IMG/VR virus record: IMGVR_UViG_3300012012_000430
Coordinates: 1 to 23,680 of that record
Length of the DNA: 23,680 bases
Origin: a virus
Reading direction: 5' to 3' (one strand)
Positions 21,307 through 23,680 of the stretch are shown here, piece by piece (within the stretch, counting starts at the first letter, position 1; each line of letters opens with the position of its first letter). The position numbers were made by a program, and so were the translations under genes. Under the pieces are notes generated by a model, which was given only the letters and a program-made list of their open reading frames with translations, did not search any database and was not told the DNA's origin.

Positions 21307-22644
21307 TCAAGCGGTGCGTGTGAGAGTGCGCCTTGTGGCTGGCACGTCATTGATGTGGATTGGGCCAACCTCGGTGAACTCGGTCAGCGGGCCATTAAAG
21401 CGGAAAGGAATCACCCCTCGGGGATTGCCTCGGTTCTTGGCTACAATGATGTCCACCTCTCTCATCAAGGTGCCGTCCTCCTTGGTGTGGATGAGCAGAG
21501 CAACGTCGGCGTGATGCTCAATGCCGCCCTCGCGGAGATCGTTCAAGCCGGGTCGCCTGTCCTCGTTGGCACTGGCTCGGTTCAGTTGCGCCAGTGCGAT
21601 CACCGGAACTTTAAGCTCCTTCGCCATCTCCTTCAGCCCCTTAGTGACCTCGCTCACTTCGACGGTGCGGGTGTCCTTGCGCCCGCTGCCGCTAACGAGT
21701 TGCAGGTAGTCCACCACAATGAGCGCCAGCTTGTGCCGCTGGTGAAGCCGGCGAGCCTTGGCCCTAATCTGTGCGATGCTAAGTCCTCCATCCTCGATAA
21801 GATGGAGCGGAGCCTTGGCGACCTGTGATCCGGCAGCAACGAACGCCTTGATGTCCCTCTCACTCGCACCGCTCGACGTTTCCCACCGCGCTCTCTGCCG
21901 AATAATGCGCTCGGTGATCTCCTCGCTGGTCATCTCTAGGCTGAAAACAGCCACGGGCAAATTCTCCTCCATCGCAACACGGGTCGCCATCTGCATCGCC
22001 AAGGCCGACTTGCCCATGCCGGTTAGCGCAGCGATGATGATGAGGTTCTGCGGCTTTAAGCCCTTCGTCCACACGTCGAGTGCCCTGAAGCCTGTGGAGA
22101 GTCCGCGCAATCCGTCCCCGCTCAAGTCAGCCTCGACCCTTGCGGTGACGGCCATGACGTGATCCTTCATCGTGGCCTCCCCTGCAACCTCCGTGCCTCG
22201 CACAGCCAGAAGCTGTTGCTCCGCTTGGTCGAGCAGATCGTCTGTGCCGAGAGGGCCATCAACACACGATCCAATCGCAGCGCACACAGCGCCGAGCTTA
22301 CGGCGAGTGTGCTTGTCGCGGATGCTTTCAAGGAAGTAGCTCCACATCGAGGGAGAGACACAGCTATCCAAACAAGCGTTGAGGTGAGCGACCCCACCAG
22401 AATGCTCTAGAAAACCTTTGTCATCCAGTTGCTGCCTCACCGTGACTAGGCTCACAGGCTTGCCAGCAGACACCATGTCCTCGACGCACCTAAAAACGGT
22501 AGCGTTCCGCAGATCGTAGAACATCTCACCCTTCGCCTCGGCTAAGGCAGCGTTGAGGTGTTCAGCCTCTCCGCTCAGGAGGCATCCGATCAATGAAGCC
22601 TCCATCTCTGGAGCGTTTGGTGGAAGCTGCGTTGTGTCGCTCAC
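21307..22644 (-). CDS. dnaB: DnaB-like replicative helicase (445 aa)
   Basis: A 445-residue protein starting at a GTG that overlaps the upstream stop (GTGA). The N-terminal domain (about 10-145) begins PPNAPEMEASLIGCLLSGE, as in DnaB. The RecA-like core has Walker A LTGMGKSA (207-214), FSLEMTSEE (234-242), Walker B LIVVDYLQL (308-316), the ALAQLNR motif (350-356), DLREGGIEHHADV and KNRGNPRG. All are DnaB family (SF4) signatures. It unwinds DNA at the fork 5' to 3' as a hexamer. Its pairing with a DUF1376-type initiator suggests the initiator loads it. Length matches phage DnaB proteins. Confidence 0.93.
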   Translation of the reverse strand: MSDTTQLPPNAPEMEASLIGCLLSGEAEHLNAALAEAKGEMFYDLRNATVFRCVEDMVSAGKPVSLVTVRQQLDDKGFLEHSGGVAHLNACLDSCVSPSMWSYFLESIRDKHTRRKLGAVCAAIGSCVDGPLGTDDLLDQAEQQLLAVRGTEVAGEATMKDHVMAVTARVEADLSGDGLRGLSTGFRALDVWTKGLKPQNLIIIAALTGMGKSALAMQMATRVAMEENLPVAVFSLEMTSEEITERIIRQRARWETSSGASERDIKAFVAAGSQVAKAPLHLIEDGGLSIAQIRAKARRLHQRHKLALIVVDYLQLVSGSGRKDTRTVEVSEVTKGLKEMAKELKVPVIALAQLNRASANEDRRPGLNDLREGGIEHHADVALLIHTKEDGTLMREVDIIVAKNRGNPRGVIPFRFNGPLTEFTEVGPIHINDVPATRRTLTRTA

Positions 22645-23534
22645 GGCTGCTGTCCTTTCATGGCTGCGATCTCCTTGCGGAGCGCTGTGAGTTCAGCTAC
22701 GCCGGCAGGATCTTTCTCCCTGTCCCAGCACTCCTTGAGCCTTGAAGAGAGCTTCCTCTCATCCTCCTCCAAGTCCTTGATTCTCTTCCAAGCTGGAATG
22801 GCTGGGGGCGCATTGCTGGATGCAATCCAAGCAGCCGGGTCGTCCTCGTATCGCTTCCCTGTGAACCATGAGGCGGGGTAGGGTGTGTAGGGGCTACCGG
22901 GAGTCTGAGAGGCTGCGTAGAGCTTGGTGATCTCCAGCAGGTCTGTGACCGGCGAGTCCTTCATCGCCTTCTTGATTGCCTTTATGGCATCGGCCTTTGC
23001 CACCTTCCGAGGGTAGACTTGGTATATCGCCTCAGCAGCGAGGTCTTCGCCGCTCTGGGGGTGGGTATTATTCTTCTTAGGAGTAATAGTAGGAGTAGGA
23101 GTAGGAGTAGGAGTAGGAGTAGGAGAGCCATCTCTAAGCATTGCTTGGGCGATGCTTGAGGGATGCTTAGGCGATGCTTGGGCGATGCTTAGAGGATGCT
23201 TAAGCATTGCTTGAGCATTGTTCCACCTCGCCTCTGCGCCGGCAGTCCCTCTTTTGCTCTGCTTCTCCCTGTGGCTGTCCTGCTGCGCCCTCACACCCTC
23301 CAACCTTGCGTTCCTGAGCAGCCCGTCGTCACCGACTTGGAACTTCGCCAGCACTCGCTTGAGGGGTGTGCCGCCTCGGCTGTGTAGCTCGATCTCGGCG
23401 TTGTCGTTTGGCAGTCCTCCAGAGTTCCACTGGTGGCACAGCAGACGTATGTAGAGGCCAACCTCTGCGTCGGTCATCGTGATCGTGCCTGACAGGAAGT
23501 CGTCAGGGTAGAACTGGAACGCGGGTGCTTTCAC
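22641..23534 (-). CDS. DUF1376-type replication initiator / replisome organiser (297 aa)
   Basis: GTG at 23534 overlaps the upstream stop (AAGTGA), so it is chosen over a start 32 codons earlier that lies inside the upstream gene. Residues 6-45 (FQFYPDDFLSGTITM, then EVGLYIRLLCHQW) are the DUF1376 winged-helix-like N-terminus of phage replisome organisers. Residues 108-135 are an Ala/Gln/Lys repeat over an iteron-like array, and 138-151 is a Thr-Pro linker. The C-terminal part (VYPRKVAKADAIKAIKKA, TPYPASWFTGKRYEDDPAAW) resembles helicase-loading domains in such proteins. Residues 250-297 are a charged coiled coil. It is likely to bind the origin and load the adjacent DnaB. Confidence 0.85.
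   Translation of the reverse strand: MKAPAFQFYPDDFLSGTITMTDAEVGLYIRLLCHQWNSGGLPNDNAEIELHSRGGTPLKRVLAKFQVGDDGLLRNARLEGVRAQQDSHREKQSKRGTAGAEARWNNAQAMLKHPLSIAQASPKHPSSIAQAMLRDGSPTPTPTPTPTPTITPKKNNTHPQSGEDLAAEAIYQVYPRKVAKADAIKAIKKAMKDSPVTDLLEITKLYAASQTPGSPYTPYPASWFTGKRYEDDPAAWIASSNAPPAIPAWKRIKDLEEDERKLSSRLKECWDREKDPAGVAELTALRKEIAAMKGQQP
23080..23127 (+). repeat. Hexanucleotide (GGAGTA)n tandem repeat encoding a Thr-Pro linker
   Basis: Five perfect GGAGTA units occupy 23092-23121, with one more at 23080-23085, a variant ATAGTA between, and a degenerate end (GGAGAG). On the coding strand this is a repeated Thr-Pro linker. Adjacent 23067-23080 is AT/pyrimidine-rich. A six-base unit can change length without frameshift. 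Confidence 0.85.
23136..23220 (-). repeat. Iteron-like array (about seven AAGCA(T/A) units) inside the initiator gene
   Basis: On the minus strand AAGCAT or AAGCAA recurs seven times at 10-13 base steps, most often as CAAGCATCGCC, AAGCATCC or CAAGCAATG, with a further partial unit at one end. It is next to the hexanucleotide, AT-richer stretch. Iterons inside the initiator gene followed by an AT-rich region are the layout of the lambda O origin. Origin function is inferred. Confidence 0.55.
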
Positions 23535-23680
23535 TTGGTCGTGGCCGGATAATAAGCGTTGATGCGCTGCCAGAGTTGATTGGCGAGCAGGAACGTCTGT
23601 AGCCCGTCCTCGACCTCCTCTGCCGGCCACAGCTTCTCCACTGGTGGTGAGGCCACATTGCTGTCAATCACCAAGGAGAG
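23531..23680 (-). CDS. 3' end of an unidentified upstream gene (49 codons visible)
   Basis: From the right edge an open frame runs 49 codons and ends with TGA at 23533-23531, overlapping the GTG of the initiator gene. The visible C-terminus is helical and acidic, then aromatic (VEKLWPAEEVEDGLQTFLLA and NQLWQRINAYYPATTK). The 5' part is outside the window, and no family can be assigned. The overlap suggests it is co-translated with the initiator. Confidence 0.6.
   Translation of the reverse strand, partial: LSLVIDSNVASPPVEKLWPAEEVEDGLQTFLLANQLWQRINAYYPATTK

Noticed and set aside
23136-23220. Repeat array as a CRISPR
   Set aside because: The units are 6-11 bases at 10-13 base steps without unique spacers, and they lie within a coding frame.
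1-23680. tRNA genes, integrase or attachment sites
   Set aside because: I saw no cloverleaf-like sequence with a typical T-arm and no recombinase motif on either strand. This was by eye; tRNAscan and an integrase profile search would settle it.

Overview
The window reads as part of a tailed, probably podovirus-like phage (or prophage) genome with a GC-rich host. Every convincing gene lies on the minus strand, so it is transcribed from right to left. Genes are tightly packed, often with 1-4 bp stop/start overlaps (TGATG, TAATG, GTGA, ATGA). The sequence does not name the host. An i-spanin/o-spanin-like pair with a lipobox points to a Gram-negative host with an outer membrane. Most starts lack a Shine-Dalgarno (SD) sequence and instead follow A/C-rich leaders, which fits a host that does not depend strongly on SD. 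No integrase, repressor or tRNA was seen, so lifestyle is undecided.

Layout in transcription order. (1) 23680-20907: replication, with the tail of an unidentified gene, a DUF1376-type replication initiator containing an internal iteron-like array, a DnaB-like helicase and an unknown 119-aa protein. (2) 20906-18426: packaging, with a small terminase-like protein, a promoter-like sequence over its stop codon, a leader region with tiny ORFs, and the large terminase. (3) 18425-18212: a non-coding gap with a long imperfect hairpin and a possible 36-aa ORF. (4) 18211-14147: head assembly, with portal, an overlapping 100-aa protein, scaffold and an N4 gp56-type major capsid protein, followed by a 13-bp hairpin. 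(5) 14086-9889: small head/decoration candidates, a LamG-like protein flanked by two paralogous small proteins, a 557-aa fibre-like protein and a 111-aa protein. (6) 9887-8952: a lysis-like group of small helical/membrane proteins ending in nested spanins. (7) 8931-4975: a second fibre-like protein, head-tail adaptor, tail nozzle/hub-like protein and a possible acetyltransferase-fold protein. (8) 4988-1: three probable internal virion/ejection proteins, the last of more than 860 aa, running off the left edge and carrying an HETTH zincin-like motif.

Together the genes start replication with host polymerase (initiator plus helicase), package DNA into an HK97-fold capsid, build a short tail with several fibres, eject proteins with the DNA and disrupt the envelope at lysis. 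No recognisable endolysin is present. The points most worth a second look are the HETTH motif in the giant virion protein, the long hairpin between terL and portal, the lambda-O-like iteron array in the initiator gene, the nested spanins and the duplicated small protein around the LamG gene.
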